From positions 124,001-188,000 of the forward strand of contig NZ_MDSU01000001.1 in NCBI RefSeq assembly GCF_002119425.1: a stretch of DNA of 64,000 nucleotides. Reading direction: 5' to 3'. Source of the stretch: Desulfurella amilsii (lineage in GTDB: Bacteria; Campylobacterota_A; Desulfurellia; Desulfurellales; Desulfurellaceae). The position numbers and the translations under genes are program-made. Positions 8,307-18,019 of the stretch are shown in pieces. The notes under the pieces were generated by a model. That model did not search any database. It saw nothing but the letters and a program-made list of their open reading frames with translations, and had not been told where the DNA came from. Within the stretch, counting starts at the first letter, position 1; each line of letters opens with the position of its first letter.

Positions 8307-9761
8307 AAGCTCTTTTTTAATTATATACAAACCAATAGGGGCATAGATTAATGTTGAAAAGGCAAGTCTAAAAATGGCGTCTATTGTATAGGTTTTACTA
8401 AAGTCTATATATTTTAGGATTATTGAAATAGTTAATAAAACAAAAAAAAGTACTATGCTTTCTTTTGGCACTTTATATACGATTTTTCCTATTTTCTTTT
8501 TAAAATAATAGCTTAGTATAATCAGATTAATAAGCCCCACAAAACTTAAAGCTAAAGCCAGTCCCCAAAAACCAAATATTATTGCAAATAATGGAGAAAT
8601 GACCAATTTTGACAAAACCGCTAATATAGCTGCTCTAAGCGGTGTTTTAACATCTTTGATTGCGTAAAATGCATTATTGACTATCCTTAACTGTGAAAAA
8701 AACAAAAAACCAAGCATAAACATTGTAAGAGCAATATCAGTGTGAGCTGTATCCTGTGGCGTAAATTTACCATGCTGAAAAATGATGGTAATTAAATCTT
8801 TACCAAAAAAAATAAAATACAGTGTGATAGGTATTGATAAATTAAATATAATTTTTAGCAAACTGTTTGTGTTTTCGACAAGTTGAGTTTTTTCCAGTTT
8901 GCTTAACTGAGGCAGTGTAGCTTGCGAGATAGCAAGCACCACTATAGCAAAAGGTAGCTGAAACAAAATATTAGCATAATATAGGTATGATATACTGCCA
9001 ACCTTCATAAAGCTTGCTATAAATGTATCTATCATATCGCCAATTTGCAGCACAGATCCACTGACTGCTGTTACAGACATTAGTTTTAAGATTTGTTTTG
9101 TTGAATCTTCTATTTTAAATGTATATTTTATGGGTATTTTTCCTAATTTTAAACCGTAATAAGAAAAAACCATTTGAAGTATTCCACCTATCACCACTCC
9201 AAAACATAAAGTATAAATATGCGGATGAAAAAAATTATACAAAATAAGCATTGAGGCAATCATACTAATATTCAACAAAGATGGAGAAAATGCACCAACA
9301 CCAAATTGATTGTAGCTGTTCATAATACCCATAAAGCATATTGCCATGCCAATAAAAAAGATATAACTAAAATTAATTTTTACTAGTAAATCAAGAATTT
9401 TAATATGGGCAGAATTAAGTAAACCTGGGGCTGATATCAAAATTAACCCTTTGGAAAAAATGATTCCTAATATTGTGAAAATCAATAGAATGCTACCAAA
9501 AACCAATATTAAATTACCTACAGCTATTTTGGCTTTTTCTGGGTCATTTTGATCTATTTTTGATAATATAGGTACAACAGAGGAATTAACGGCACCCTCG
9601 CCAAATATTCTTCTAAAATGATTGGGTATTTTAAAAGCTACAAAGAACATATCTGTATAGATGTCTGCACCAAAATATCGCGTAATCAAAAAATCCCTTA
9701 CAAACCCTAGTATTCTTGATAATATGGTAAAAAAAGCTATTATTTTAATATTTTTAAACAT
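8286..9761 (-). CDS. murJ: Lipid II flippase MurJ
   Basis: This 491-residue integral membrane protein has about 14 predicted helices. It belongs to the MOP superfamily and flips lipid II across the inner membrane for peptidoglycan synthesis. The N-terminus TILSRILGFVRDFLITRYFG, and IPNHFRRIFGEGAVNSSVVPIL shortly after, are typical MurJ/MviN motifs and carry the conserved Arg residues of the central cavity. It is the last gene of a minus-strand operon, overlaps rsmI by 8 bases and ends inside the ftsY tail. Length and motifs are normal. Confidence 0.95.
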   Translation of the reverse strand: MFKNIKIIAFFTILSRILGFVRDFLITRYFGADIYTDMFFVAFKIPNHFRRIFGEGAVNSSVVPILSKIDQNDPEKAKIAVGNLILVFGSILLIFTILGIIFSKGLILISAPGLLNSAHIKILDLLVKINFSYIFFIGMAICFMGIMNSYNQFGVGAFSPSLLNISMIASMLILYNFFHPHIYTLCFGVVIGGILQMVFSYYGLKLGKIPIKYTFKIEDSTKQILKLMSVTAVSGSVLQIGDMIDTFIASFMKVGSISYLYYANILFQLPFAIVVLAISQATLPQLSKLEKTQLVENTNSLLKIIFNLSIPITLYFIFFGKDLITIIFQHGKFTPQDTAHTDIALTMFMLGFLFFSQLRIVNNAFYAIKDVKTPLRAAILAVLSKLVISPLFAIIFGFWGLALALSFVGLINLIILSYYFKKKIGKIVYKVPKESIVLFFVLLTISIILKYIDFSKTYTIDAIFRLAFSTLIYAPIGLYIIKKELLSYRIK

Positions 9762-10428
9762 TCTTTTTTTCGATTAGAATTACGTACTCCCCAACAATTT
9801 TTTTTTCTTCAAGGGTTTTGATTATATCTTCAATGTGTCCCCTAATAAACTCTTCGTAAATTTTTGTTAACTCTTTAGCTATCACAACATATCTATTGCC
9901 TAATGTCTGTTTGATATTTTCAAGAGTTTTTTTTAGTCTATTTGGGGATTCATATATAATTATTGTGGCTTCAAGATCGTACTTTAAAAGCAATTTTGAC
10001 TGTTTTGATAAAGATTTTGGCAAAAAACCTAAAAATACAAATTTATCTGTGGTAAGACCGCTTGCTTGCAGCGCACATACAAAAGCACTTGGACCTGGTA
10101 TGGGCTCAACATTAAGCCCACTTTCCACAAAAGCTTTAACAATTCTATATCCTGGATCCTGTATAGTAGGTGTGCCCGCATCAGTAATTAACGCTATTGT
10201 TTTGCCTTGTTTTGCAAGATTAAGTGCTATCGGTATTTTTTTTTGGTAATTGTAATCGTTATAGGAAACAACGTTTTTTTTGATGTTGTATGTAGATAGC
10301 AATATCTTTGAGTGTTTTGGGTTTTCTGCCAAAACTATGTCTACGGAGTTTAAAATCTCAACGGCCCTGTATGTTATATCTTTTAAATTACCAATAGGAG
10401 TGGCAACAACATAAAGGTTTGTGTTCAT
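9754..10428 (-). CDS. rsmI: 16S rRNA (cytidine-2'-O)-methyltransferase RsmI, short form
   Basis: This 224-residue tetrapyrrole-methylase-fold protein starts LYVVATPIGNLKDITYRA. TDAGTPTIQDPGYRIV and PGPSAFVCALQASGL follow, all hallmarks of RsmI, which methylates C1402 of 16S rRNA. Family members are usually about 270-290 residues and end in an extra C-terminal domain that is missing here. The normally strong AEDTRHT motif reads AENPKHS, so two conserved positions differ. The stop is clean and the reading frame is tightly linked to thyX and murJ. It is probably a functional short relative, but target specificity should be treated as inferred. Confidence 0.85.
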   Translation of the reverse strand: MNTNLYVVATPIGNLKDITYRAVEILNSVDIVLAENPKHSKILLSTYNIKKNVVSYNDYNYQKKIPIALNLAKQGKTIALITDAGTPTIQDPGYRIVKAFVESGLNVEPIPGPSAFVCALQASGLTTDKFVFLGFLPKSLSKQSKLLLKYDLEATIIIYESPNRLKKTLENIKQTLGNRYVVIAKELTKIYEEFIRGHIEDIIKTLEEKKIVGEYVILIEKKNV

Positions 10429-11072
10429 AAGTTGACAAAGAATTGTCTTATTTGATTAATGTCTTTGCAGGGTTTTGATTCATAGCATCCGCCACGTACG
10501 CAAAATGGACCTGCATTTTTAAATATCAAAGGCGCGGTCTGTTTGCAGAGCTTTAGCATTTCAATAGCAATGTCTCGAATTTCTTTTTGAGCTTTCTGAC
10601 AGGTTCTTAATGTAAAAAAATGGAGCAATTCTCTGGCATTCATAGTAACTATTATATCAGATACAATTGCGCAAGGCAAAGCATAGCGCGCATCTTCTTT
10701 TGGTAAACCTAATTTTATTAATTCTTCATATGCTAATTGTGCTTTTTTTATTAGTTCATCAAAAGTCTTTTTGGCTTTCGGATTTTGTTGTATGTTTTCT
10801 GGCGTAAAAAAACCAGATGCCTTGGTGTATCGATGTGATTGTTGAGTAAAGCTTGCAATTCTATGTCGCACAAGTTGGTGAGAGGCTACGCGGCTTATAC
10901 CTTTTATTAAAAAAGTAAAACTTGCATGTTCTAAAATGGACAAATGTCCAGCTTTGATTATTTTGTTTAGCAGTCCTTCTTTGTCATTTGATTTTGACTG
11001 ATAACAAATTTTTGCTGTTTCAAAACAAATATCGTCAGGGTTTGGTGTATAATTTAATAATTTTACTTCCAT
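10425..11072 (-). CDS. thyX: FAD-dependent thymidylate synthase ThyX
   Basis: This 215-residue protein carries the ThyX motif RHRIASFTQQSHRY (RHRxxSxxxxSxRY) at about residues 70-83. MNARELLHFFTLRTCQKAQKEIR near residue 145 supplies the FAD/dUMP-binding Arg and His residues. It makes dTMP from dUMP using methylene-tetrahydrofolate and reduced flavin, and does not need a separate dihydrofolate reductase to recycle folate. This is common in anaerobes and small thermophiles. It overlaps rsmI by 4 bases and follows the ftsB-like gene with a 3-base gap. Confidence 0.96.
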   Translation of the reverse strand: MEVKLLNYTPNPDDICFETAKICYQSKSNDKEGLLNKIIKAGHLSILEHASFTFLIKGISRVASHQLVRHRIASFTQQSHRYTKASGFFTPENIQQNPKAKKTFDELIKKAQLAYEELIKLGLPKEDARYALPCAIVSDIIVTMNARELLHFFTLRTCQKAQKEIRDIAIEMLKLCKQTAPLIFKNAGPFCVRGGCYESKPCKDINQIRQFFVNL

Positions 11073-11075
11073 GAT

Positions 11076-11357
11076 TCACTTCTTAAATATTATAACTGTT
11101 TCGTTATCTTTTTGCATATAGTATTGACTCCTTGCTTTATCTTCAATGGTTGAATTTGTAACATTAACACTTTTTTTTAAGTGATTTATCTCTTTTTTTT
11201 CTTTCACTACTTCTTTGTCCATTTTTCCTTTAGTTTGGTGAAGATTATTTAAATTGGAGTAATTGTCATAGAAGCTTTTTATCAAAACCCCTATGACAAT
11301 AATAAAAATAACTATTAGTAAATTTTCTAAAATTTTACCAAGTCGGGTAAATCGCAT
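11076..11357 (-). CDS. FtsB/DivIC-like septum protein
   Basis: This 93-residue single-pass membrane protein has a short basic N-terminus, a hydrophobic helix at about residues 11-27 and a coiled coil with Lys/Glu-rich heptads (about 35-65). The tail [20 protein letters not shown] matches the IE..AR..Y.M...DE..I pattern of FtsB/DivIC. These proteins bridge division components in the periplasm. Position next to eno is the classic ftsB location in many proteobacteria, which supports the call. The start overlaps the end of eno by 23 bases. Confidence 0.85.
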   Translation of the reverse strand: MRFTRLGKILENLLIVIFIIVIGVLIKSFYDNYSNLNNLHQTKGKMDKEVVKEKKEINHLKKSVNVTNSTIEDKARSQYYMQKDNETVIIFKK

Positions 11358-12591
11358 TAGATTTCAGCTCTTGCTCAATTTCAAGCAATCTATTGTATTT
11401 TGCGATACGCTCCCCTCTGTCGACTGAGCCACTTTTAATAAATCCGGAATTTGTGGCAACAGCTAAATCAGCTATAAAAGTATCTTTTGTCTCGCCAGAT
11501 CTGTGAGAAATTACATAATTATAACCATTTTCTTGTGCCAGATTAATAACATTGAGCGTTTCAGTTAGTGTACCAATTTGGTTTAGCTTTATTAGTATTG
11601 CATTGGCTATGCCTTTTTCGATACCTTCTGAAAAGATTTTTTCGTTTGTGACAAATACATCGTCTCCAACAATCATTATATGTTCGCCAAGTTCTTCTGT
11701 TATTTTCGACCATCCTTCCAAATCATCTTCTGCTATTGGATCTTCAATGGAAAAAATTGGGTATTTTTCTATGAATTCGCCCAGCAAATCAATTAATTCA
11801 GTATTTGATATTTTATTATTTGAAACATAATAATAACCGTCTTTGTAAAATTCACTTGCTGCTAAATCCAATGCAATATCAATGTCTTCACCTGGAGTGT
11901 ATCCTGCTTTTTCAATTGCATCTACTAAGTATTGCAATGGTTCTTCGTTTGATTTTAAGTTTGGCGCAAAACCGCCTTCATCACCTACACCTGTTGAATG
12001 TCCATCAGCTTTCAAGAGTTTTTTAAGCATTTGAAATGTCTCTGAAGCCATTTGCATGGCACTTGCAAAATTTTGAGCTCCGACTGGCACGATCATGTAT
12101 TCTTGAAAATCGATGTTGTTATCTGCATGAACTCCACCATTTATTACATTAAGCATAGGTATAGGCAAAGTTTTTGCATTAAGACCCCCAATGTATCTAT
12201 AAAGTGGGATATTTAGCTCTCTTGCGGCAGCTTTTGCGCAAGCCATTGATACAGAAAGAATAGCATTTGCACCTAAGTTTGATTTGTTTTCTGTGCCGTC
12301 TAGTTCGATAAGCAAATTATCAATTTCTGCCTGCTCTAAAACATCCATACCAATGATTTCATCTGCAATTCTATCATTAACATTGGATACAGCTTGCAAA
12401 ACACCTTTTCCGTTATACCTTTGTGGATCGTTATCCCTTAACTCTAATGCTTCTTTTGAGCCCGTTGAAGCACCAGATGGAATCTCTGCTTTTCCAATAG
12501 CCCCATCTTCTGTTTTGATTATAGTTTTGATGGTGGGGTTTCCCCTTGAGTCTAAAATTTCAATTGCACTAACTTCAATGATTGCACTCAT
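11335..12591 (-). CDS. eno: Enolase
   Basis: This 418-residue protein interconverts 2-phosphoglycerate and phosphoenolpyruvate. Landmarks include [13 protein letters not shown] near the N-terminus, [46 protein letters not shown], the metal ligands in [18 protein letters not shown] and VGDDVFVTN, and [17 protein letters not shown] at the C-terminus. In an autotroph or acetate user it would run toward sugars. An AGGAGGTAAC ribosome binding site lies just before the ATG. It follows the nucleotidyltransferase fusion by 15 bases and shares its promoter. Confidence 0.98.
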   Translation of the reverse strand: MSAIIEVSAIEILDSRGNPTIKTIIKTEDGAIGKAEIPSGASTGSKEALELRDNDPQRYNGKGVLQAVSNVNDRIADEIIGMDVLEQAEIDNLLIELDGTENKSNLGANAILSVSMACAKAAARELNIPLYRYIGGLNAKTLPIPMLNVINGGVHADNNIDFQEYMIVPVGAQNFASAMQMASETFQMLKKLLKADGHSTGVGDEGGFAPNLKSNEEPLQYLVDAIEKAGYTPGEDIDIALDLAASEFYKDGYYYVSNNKISNTELIDLLGEFIEKYPIFSIEDPIAEDDLEGWSKITEELGEHIMIVGDDVFVTNEKIFSEGIEKGIANAILIKLNQIGTLTETLNVINLAQENGYNYVISHRSGETKDTFIADLAVATNSGFIKSGSVDRGERIAKYNRLLEIEQELKSNAIYPTW

Positions 12592-12606
12592 GTTACCTCC
12601 TAAAAT

Positions 12607-15108
12607 TTAAATGTATTCTTTTACCATTTCTGCGTATGCGTGAATTAGCGTATCTACATCGCTTTGGGATTTTGCATTCGCTTCTATTGTAAAGTAAGAC
12701 TTATCTTCTTCAGGATAGAGCAACACCCATCCTTCTATATCCCTATGATAAACTTTAATACCAAATGTAGTGAGTCTATCTACAGTTTGCGTTTTTTCAA
12801 ACAGCTTCCTCATTGCTATGCCTTTTTTATCAAATGGACATGGTAACAAGAGTTTAGCTTTAGGTGTAGACTCGTACATATTGGCAAAATAAGAGATATT
12901 TTTATTTTGCAAACTCAACAGCTCTAATATTTTCAGTGTTGAGTATATACCATCAAAAAAGTATTGATAATCGCTAAACAAAAAACCGCCGTTTGCATCA
13001 GCACTGAAGTCTGCTTTTAGGTTATAAGCATTATACATCAATTCCTTCATTGTAAAAGGAGACTCATAAAAGTCTATATTCAAATCGTTGCAAAGTTTTT
13101 CGCACATAAAAGAAGCATTTATTGGTAAAATAACTTTCTTACCCTTTAATTGTTGAGCTTGGAGTAAGATTAACGCTCTTACAGCCTGTTCATTATCTAT
13201 TATTTCGCCATGGTTGTCAACCAAAAAAACTTTTTCACATCCCGAATCCAACATTATCCCCAAATCAGCATTTGTGCTTTTTGTAATAATTGATAATGTA
13301 TTTTGGGCTTGATCAAATTCTTCTTTTGTTCGTGTGGTCTTGTTTGGCTCTATAAAGGCATTTAAGCTAATTACCTCAATGCCAATTTTTCCTAATATAT
13401 TTGGCAGAATTTTTGATGCGCTGCCAAATGAGTAGTCTATGACTACTCTTAGACCTTTTTGTTTAATACTTTCGATATTTATTTTGTTTAAAATGGAGTT
13501 GTTATAGCTTTCTATGACATGGTATGGAAAATTTAAGTTGCCTACTTTATTGATGGGTGATTTTCTAAAGTCTTCTCTAAAAAAAAGTCTTTCTATAGTT
13601 TTCTCTTTTGAACTAACTATGTCCATGCCATTGTTGTCAAAAAACTTAATATCCACAAATTCTGTATCAAACGGAGAGCGTCTCAAATAAAAACCGCCAG
13701 ATTTACCAGTTGTTTTTATGATGTATCTTATAATGGGTATAGGCGTATCGCTTAGATCTTCTACGCTGACACCGCACGATAAGACTCCAGACATTAAAGC
13801 TCTATTTAAAAGCCTTGATACGGGATGCGTATCTCTGCCACACACTACAGTAGATTTTTCTTTTAAACTAGTTGCATAAGCAGAACCAAGCTTTGTACAA
13901 AATTCTGGTGTAATTTCTAAATTTGCCAGCCCCGTTACCCCATATTTTGCAAAGAGCATATAAGACCACTTTTCTGCCCATATTAAAGATGATGACAAAA
14001 TTGCTCCAGATTCCACTTCTTTGTTTGGCCAGATTTTAACATTGGGCTTTATGACTACGTTGTTTCCTATTTTTACTGAACTTGATATAACGCAGTTATC
14101 GTCAATTGTAGTTTGGCTGCCTATTGTAACATTATCTAAAATTATTGAATTTCTTATTTCACAGTCTTGGAAAATTTGCGCATTGTCCCAAATAATTGTA
14201 TTTTCTATATTGCAATTTTTTCCAATGCGGACATTTTTGCCAATAATAGAATTTTTTATTTTTGCTTTGGGTTCAATAATAGAGTTTTCACCAATAATGA
14301 GATTGTCAGAAAGCATAGATGTAAAGTTAATATTAGCATTCTTACCTACAAAAAAATTTGTGTTTTCGATTTTTTCTTCATCTAATTCTGCATATACTTT
14401 TGATTCTAGGCAATCCATGTTTGCTGCAAAGTACTCTGAGATATTACCAATATCTTTCCAGTAGCCATTGTCTACGAATGCGTTAATTTTTATGCCTTTT
14501 TCTAATAAAAGCGGGAATAAATCTTTACTGAAATCAAACTCTGCATTTTTTGGTATAAAATCGTAGGCTTCTTTTTCTAATATATAAATACCTGTATTTA
14601 TCAAATCGGAAAATACTTCCCCCCATGATGGTTTTTCTAAAAATTTTTCAATATCCGAGTTACTATCTGTAATTACTATGCCATATGATGTAGGATCTTT
14701 TGTGTGAGTCAAGACAATTGTTGCTTTTGCATTTTTTTCCTTATGAGATTCAATTGCTTTTGTAAGGTTAAAATCACACAGTATATCAGAGCTTATAATC
14801 AGTATTGGTTCGTTTGTATTTTCCTCTATAATTGCATATTTAACTGCTCCAGCTGTGCCATAGTCTTCGTCAGGCAAGATGTAGCTCAAATCGACCCCTA
14901 ATTCTTGGCCATCTTGAAAAAAGTTCTTTATGATATCATGTTGGAAGAACAATAGCACGCTTATATCTTTTAGAAGATGGCGCTTTAGCAAATTAATTAC
15001 ACGAAGCATTATAGGTTTATTAGCGATTGGTACCATTGGTTTAGGTATTTTTATAGTAAGTGGTCTAAGTCTTGTTCCAAAGCCACCTGCCATTAATATT
15101 GTTTTCAC
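12607..15108 (-). CDS. Sugar-phosphate nucleotidyltransferase fused to a degenerate phosphomannomutase domain
   Basis: This 833-residue, three-part protein starts at a GTG behind a GAGGTG site. Residues 1-230 are a nucleotidyltransferase (MAGGFGTRLRPLT, PKPMVPIANKP). Residues 250-375 form a left-handed beta helix of hexapeptide repeats. Residues 383-833 have the fold pattern of a phosphomannomutase/phosphoglucomutase. In the last part the catalytic ASHNP-type serine loop is replaced by FYLRRSPFD (473-481). The metal loop DGDADR reads DSGCEK (621-626). Mutase activity is therefore unlikely and the domain may be structural or regulatory. The likely reaction is NDP-sugar synthesis (GDP-mannose or a related sugar). 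It heads the minus-strand operon. Confidence 0.88.
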   Translation of the reverse strand: MKTILMAGGFGTRLRPLTIKIPKPMVPIANKPIMLRVINLLKRHLLKDISVLLFFQHDIIKNFFQDGQELGVDLSYILPDEDYGTAGAVKYAIIEENTNEPILIISSDILCDFNLTKAIESHKEKNAKATIVLTHTKDPTSYGIVITDSNSDIEKFLEKPSWGEVFSDLINTGIYILEKEAYDFIPKNAEFDFSKDLFPLLLEKGIKINAFVDNGYWKDIGNISEYFAANMDCLESKVYAELDEEKIENTNFFVGKNANINFTSMLSDNLIIGENSIIEPKAKIKNSIIGKNVRIGKNCNIENTIIWDNAQIFQDCEIRNSIILDNVTIGSQTTIDDNCVISSSVKIGNNVVIKPNVKIWPNKEVESGAILSSSLIWAEKWSYMLFAKYGVTGLANLEITPEFCTKLGSAYATSLKEKSTVVCGRDTHPVSRLLNRALMSGVLSCGVSVEDLSDTPIPIIRYIIKTTGKSGGFYLRRSPFDTEFVDIKFFDNNGMDIVSSKEKTIERLFFREDFRKSPINKVGNLNFPYHVIESYNNSILNKINIESIKQKGLRVVIDYSFGSASKILPNILGKIGIEVISLNAFIEPNKTTRTKEEFDQAQNTLSIITKSTNADLGIMLDSGCEKVFLVDNHGEIIDNEQAVRALILLQAQQLKGKKVILPINASFMCEKLCNDLNIDFYESPFTMKELMYNAYNLKADFSADANGGFLFSDYQYFFDGIYSTLKILELLSLQNKNISYFANMYESTPKAKLLLPCPFDKKGIAMRKLFEKTQTVDRLTTFGIKVYHRDIEGWVLLYPEEDKSYFTIEANAKSQSDVDTLIHAYAEMVKEYI

Positions 15109-15139
15109 TTTTTCACCTCAATGTAGGCTTATTTTTTAA

Positions 15140-15171
15140 ATTATACTTCAGTTGAAATTGTTTGTAAACAA
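15140..15171 (-). promoter_or_regulatory. Promoter of the nucleotidyltransferase-eno-murJ operon, with an inverted repeat on the -35
   Basis: Read on the minus strand, TTTACA (15168-15163) and TATAAT (15145-15140) are separated by 17 bases, and the GTG start lies 31 bases further on. The -35 element sits inside an inverted repeat, TTGTTT-GT-AAACAA (15158-15171), that could be an operator. Confidence 0.65.
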
Positions 15172-15225
15172 AAAAATTATATACATTAGTGGCAAAGAAT
15201 TTTATTATTGTAATATAAAAGACTT

Positions 15226-15343
15226 TATGATAAAATGCCTCTTTGAAAAACGCACACTTGCTTATTTGTGTGCACAGGGAGTCTATATTTTAGATCTGTG
15301 CATATTAAGAAGTGGTGGAAAATCCAATTTTTAAGGAGTTTGT
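15226..15343 (+). promoter_or_regulatory. rpsB leader: -10 element and two mutually exclusive hairpins
   Basis: A TATGAT -10-like box (15226-15231) precedes a leader that can fold two ways. Hairpin A pairs GCACAC (15252-15257) with GTGTGC (15268-15273). Hairpin B pairs TGCACAG (15271-15277) with CTGTGCA (15296-15302) and adds an inner TCTA/TAGA stem. The two share bases 15271-15273 and cannot both form. An AAGGAG site precedes the rpsB ATG. This resembles an autoregulatory ribosomal-protein leader, but binding by S2 is only inferred. Confidence 0.4.
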
Positions 15344-16129
15344 ATGTCTCACATTACAATGAAAGAGCTTTTGGAAGCTGGGGTTCACTTTGGCCATCAA
15401 ACTAAACGCTGGAACCCAAAAATGAAACCTTACATTTTTGCTGCGAGAAAGGGTATTCATATTATTGATTTGCAGCAGACACTGTATTATTTTGAAAAAG
15501 CCTACGAGTTTGTGGAAGATCAAGCTGCCGCTAACAAGGCGATCCTTTTTGTTTGCACAAAAAAACAGGGTCAGGACGAAATTAGAGAGGCAGCGATTGC
15601 GTGTGGTATGCCTTATGTTACTTACAAATGGTTAGGTGGGTTGCTGACGAACTTTTCTACAGTAAGAAAAGGCGTAGAAAACTTTAAAAAACTTGCAGAG
15701 CTTGAAGAAACTGGAGAAATCAACAAGTACACAAAAAAAGAAGCAAAAATTTTAATGAAAAAGAAAGAAAAGCTAGAAAAATACTTATCTGGTATCAAAA
15801 ATATGACTAAATTACCAGATGTTATTATCGCAGTTGATACGAAACGCGAAGAGCTTGCCATTGAAGAGGCAAATAAACTAAAAATTCCGTTAGTTGCACT
15901 TGTTGATACAAATTGCGATCCAGATTCGATCGATTATATTATTCCTGGCAACGACGATGCAATTAGATCTATAAGTTTGTTAGCACAAAAGATGCAGGAA
16001 GCTGTGTCAAGAGGCAGGGAGCGTTACAATAAGGAAGCTGCCGAAAAGATAGAATCAGATAAGTTTGAAGCCGCAGTATCTGAAAAAATAGAAGGCGAAG
16101 AAGAGCTTATTGAAGAGGAGGATATATAG
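15344..16129 (+). CDS. rpsB: 30S ribosomal protein S2
   Basis: This 261-residue protein has the S2 signatures [25 protein letters not shown] at the N-terminus (quoted in part; key residues GVHFGHQ and RWNPKM), [11 protein letters not shown] and [23 protein letters not shown]. It joins the small subunit at the head-body junction. The C-terminus is a Glu-rich tail of about 25 residues. It is the first gene of the long plus-strand run and is followed after 3 bases by tsf, the usual bacterial order. Confidence 0.98.
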   Translation: MSHITMKELLEAGVHFGHQTKRWNPKMKPYIFAARKGIHIIDLQQTLYYFEKAYEFVEDQAAANKAILFVCTKKQGQDEIREAAIACGMPYVTYKWLGGLLTNFSTVRKGVENFKKLAELEETGEINKYTKKEAKILMKKKEKLEKYLSGIKNMTKLPDVIIAVDTKREELAIEEANKLKIPLVALVDTNCDPDSIDYIIPGNDDAIRSISLLAQKMQEAVSRGRERYNKEAAEKIESDKFEAAVSEKIEGEEELIEEEDI

Positions 16130-16132
16130 AAT

Positions 16133-16729
16133 ATGGAAATAAATGCACAGTTAGTTAAAGAACTAAGAGAGCGCACAGGCGCAGGAATGATGGATTGTAA
16201 AAAAGCGCTAGAGCAAACAAATGGTGATATGGATAAAGCAATAGAAAAACTTAGAGAAATGGGTCTTGCAAGTGCTAGAAAAAAATCGATTAGGGTTGCC
16301 AACGAAGGTAAAATTGTAAGCTATATTCACGCTGGTGGTAAAATAGGCGTGATGGTTGAATTGAATTGCGAAACTGACTTTGTTGCGAATACAGATGAAT
16401 TTATTCAACTTGCAAAAGACATAGCCATGCATATTGCTGCCACAAATCCACTTTACGTTGACAAAGAAAGTGTTCCTCAAGAAATAATCGAAAAAGAAAA
16501 ATCTTTTCAAAAAGAACAGCTATTAAAAAGCGGTAAGCCTGAGAATGTTTTAGATAAAATATTAGACGGTAAAATTAACAAATATCTGGAAGACATTTGC
16601 GTATTGGACCAGCCTTTTGTAAAAAATGAGATGGTAAAAGTAAAAGATTTAATTAATAATGCTATAGCAAAATTTGGCGAAAATATAATACTTAGAAGAT
16701 TTGTAAGATTTAAGTTAGGGGAAGAGTAA
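16133..16729 (+). CDS. tsf: Elongation factor Ts
   Basis: This 198-residue protein recharges EF-Tu by exchanging GDP for GTP. The N-terminal UBA-like domain is clear: QLVKELRERTGAGMMDCKKAL, with the conserved TGAGMMDCKKAL core. The core then shows GKIGVMVELNCETDFVA and DIAMHIAA. The total is at the short end for EF-Ts, since E. coli has about 280 residues, and one of the two core subdomains is reduced. Short forms are known in several lineages. The gene sits between rpsB and pyrH with 3-base gaps. Confidence 0.97.
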   Translation: MEINAQLVKELRERTGAGMMDCKKALEQTNGDMDKAIEKLREMGLASARKKSIRVANEGKIVSYIHAGGKIGVMVELNCETDFVANTDEFIQLAKDIAMHIAATNPLYVDKESVPQEIIEKEKSFQKEQLLKSGKPENVLDKILDGKINKYLEDICVLDQPFVKNEMVKVKDLINNAIAKFGENIILRRFVRFKLGEE

Positions 16730-16732
16730 ATC

Positions 16733-17446
16733 GTGGGTAATTATGTATATAATAATGTTTTATTAAAATTAAGTGGGGAAGCTTTGCTTGGCGAGCTTCC
16801 TTTTGGTATAGATGACAGGATGATTAAAAAAATATCAATCGAGGTTAAACAGATTTGGGAAATGGGCGTGAGTGTCTCGATTGTTATCGGCGGAGGAAAT
16901 ATTTTTAGAGGCATTAAAGGTGCATCGCATGGTATGGATAGGGCAAGTGCAGATTACATGGGCATGCTTGCCACTGTTATAAACGGGTTGGCGCTACAGG
17001 ATAGCTTGGAAAAACTTGATGTGCCAACACGCGTCATAAGTGCCATAGAAATGAGGCAGATATCTGAGCCATATATAAGACGAAGGGCGCTTAGACATCT
17101 TGAAAAAGGTAGAGTTGTAATATTTGTTGCGGGAACCGGAAACCCATATTTTACCACCGATACTGCAGCAGCCCTAAGGGCCATGGAAATGGGCGCTCAA
17201 GTGTTGTTGAAGGCTACGAAAGTAGATGGCATTTACGATCAAGATCCAATGGTTTACAAAAATGCAAAATTAATAGAGAAAATTACTTACATACAGGTTC
17301 TTGATCAAAATTTGAAAGTCATGGATTCAACTGCTATATCTATGTGTATGGAGTATAAATTGCCCATTATTGTTTTAAATATAAATAAAGAAGGTATCTT
17401 AAAAAGTACAATAGAAGGTAAACAGGTAGGCACATTGGTTAGCTAA
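16733..17446 (+). CDS. pyrH: UMP kinase
   Basis: This 237-residue amino-acid-kinase-fold enzyme phosphorylates UMP to UDP. The start is GTG with an AGGGGAAGAG site upstream. Motifs include [43 protein letters not shown], the nucleotide-site [20 protein letters not shown], and [13 protein letters not shown]. Its place between tsf and frr is standard. Length and all key residues are normal. Confidence 0.98.
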   Translation: MGNYVYNNVLLKLSGEALLGELPFGIDDRMIKKISIEVKQIWEMGVSVSIVIGGGNIFRGIKGASHGMDRASADYMGMLATVINGLALQDSLEKLDVPTRVISAIEMRQISEPYIRRRALRHLEKGRVVIFVAGTGNPYFTTDTAAALRAMEMGAQVLLKATKVDGIYDQDPMVYKNAKLIEKITYIQVLDQNLKVMDSTAISMCMEYKLPIIVLNINKEGILKSTIEGKQVGTLVS

Positions 17447-17460
17447 GGAGAGGAGGGCGT

Positions 17461-18015
17461 ATGATTGAGGAAGTTAAACCCATTGTTTTGGAAATGGAAA
17501 AGGCTCTTTTAGCTTATAAACATTATGTAACCTCGCTAAAAACAGGTAAAGCGCATAGTTTGTTTGTAGAAAATATTCTGGTAGAAAGCTACGACAAGAA
17601 AATGCCGCTAAAGCAAATTGCCTCAATATCTGTCCCAGATGCGACGACTATCATCATAAAACCTTGGGATTTAAGCTTATTAAAAGCAATAGAAAAGGCT
17701 ATTTTAAAATCAAATATTGGTTTGACACCAAATAACGACGGCAAAAGCATAAAAATTAATATGCCTCCTATGACAGAAGAAGATAGGAAAAATATTGTTA
17801 AACAGCTTAAGCAAGAAAGTGAAAAATACAAAGTAAATATAAGAAACATAAGAAAAAAAGCCAATGCAGTTCTAAAAGATTTAGAGAAAGACAAAGCCAT
17901 ATCTAAAGATGATTTAAAAAAAGAAGAAGATGAGATGCAAAAATTAACGGATAAATACATTAAAGAAATAGATGATTTATTTAGTCTAAAACAAAAAGAG
18001 ATTTTATCTGTTTAA
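17461..18015 (+). CDS. frr: Ribosome recycling factor
   Basis: This 184-residue protein splits post-termination ribosomes together with EF-G. The L-shaped two-domain pattern is seen in YDKKMPLKQIASISVPDATTIIIKPWD (core residues PLKQIASIS and PWD). Next comes AILKSNIGLTPNNDGKSIKINMPPMTEEDRK (core SNIGLTPNNDG, MPPMTEE), and finally the long helical VNIRNIRKKAN. An AAGGAGAGGAGG stretch gives a strong ribosome binding site. uppS follows after 4 bases. Confidence 0.98.
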   Translation: MIEEVKPIVLEMEKALLAYKHYVTSLKTGKAHSLFVENILVESYDKKMPLKQIASISVPDATTIIIKPWDLSLLKAIEKAILKSNIGLTPNNDGKSIKINMPPMTEEDRKNIVKQLKQESEKYKVNIRNIRKKANAVLKDLEKDKAISKDDLKKEEDEMQKLTDKYIKEIDDLFSLKQKEILSV

Positions 18016-18019
18016 TAAA

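Noticed and set aside
14021-14464. 147-codon open frame on the plus strand inside the nucleotidyltransferase fusion
   Set aside because: It is antisense to the left-handed beta-helix repeats, which create regular open frames on the other strand. It has no ribosome binding site or recognisable domain.
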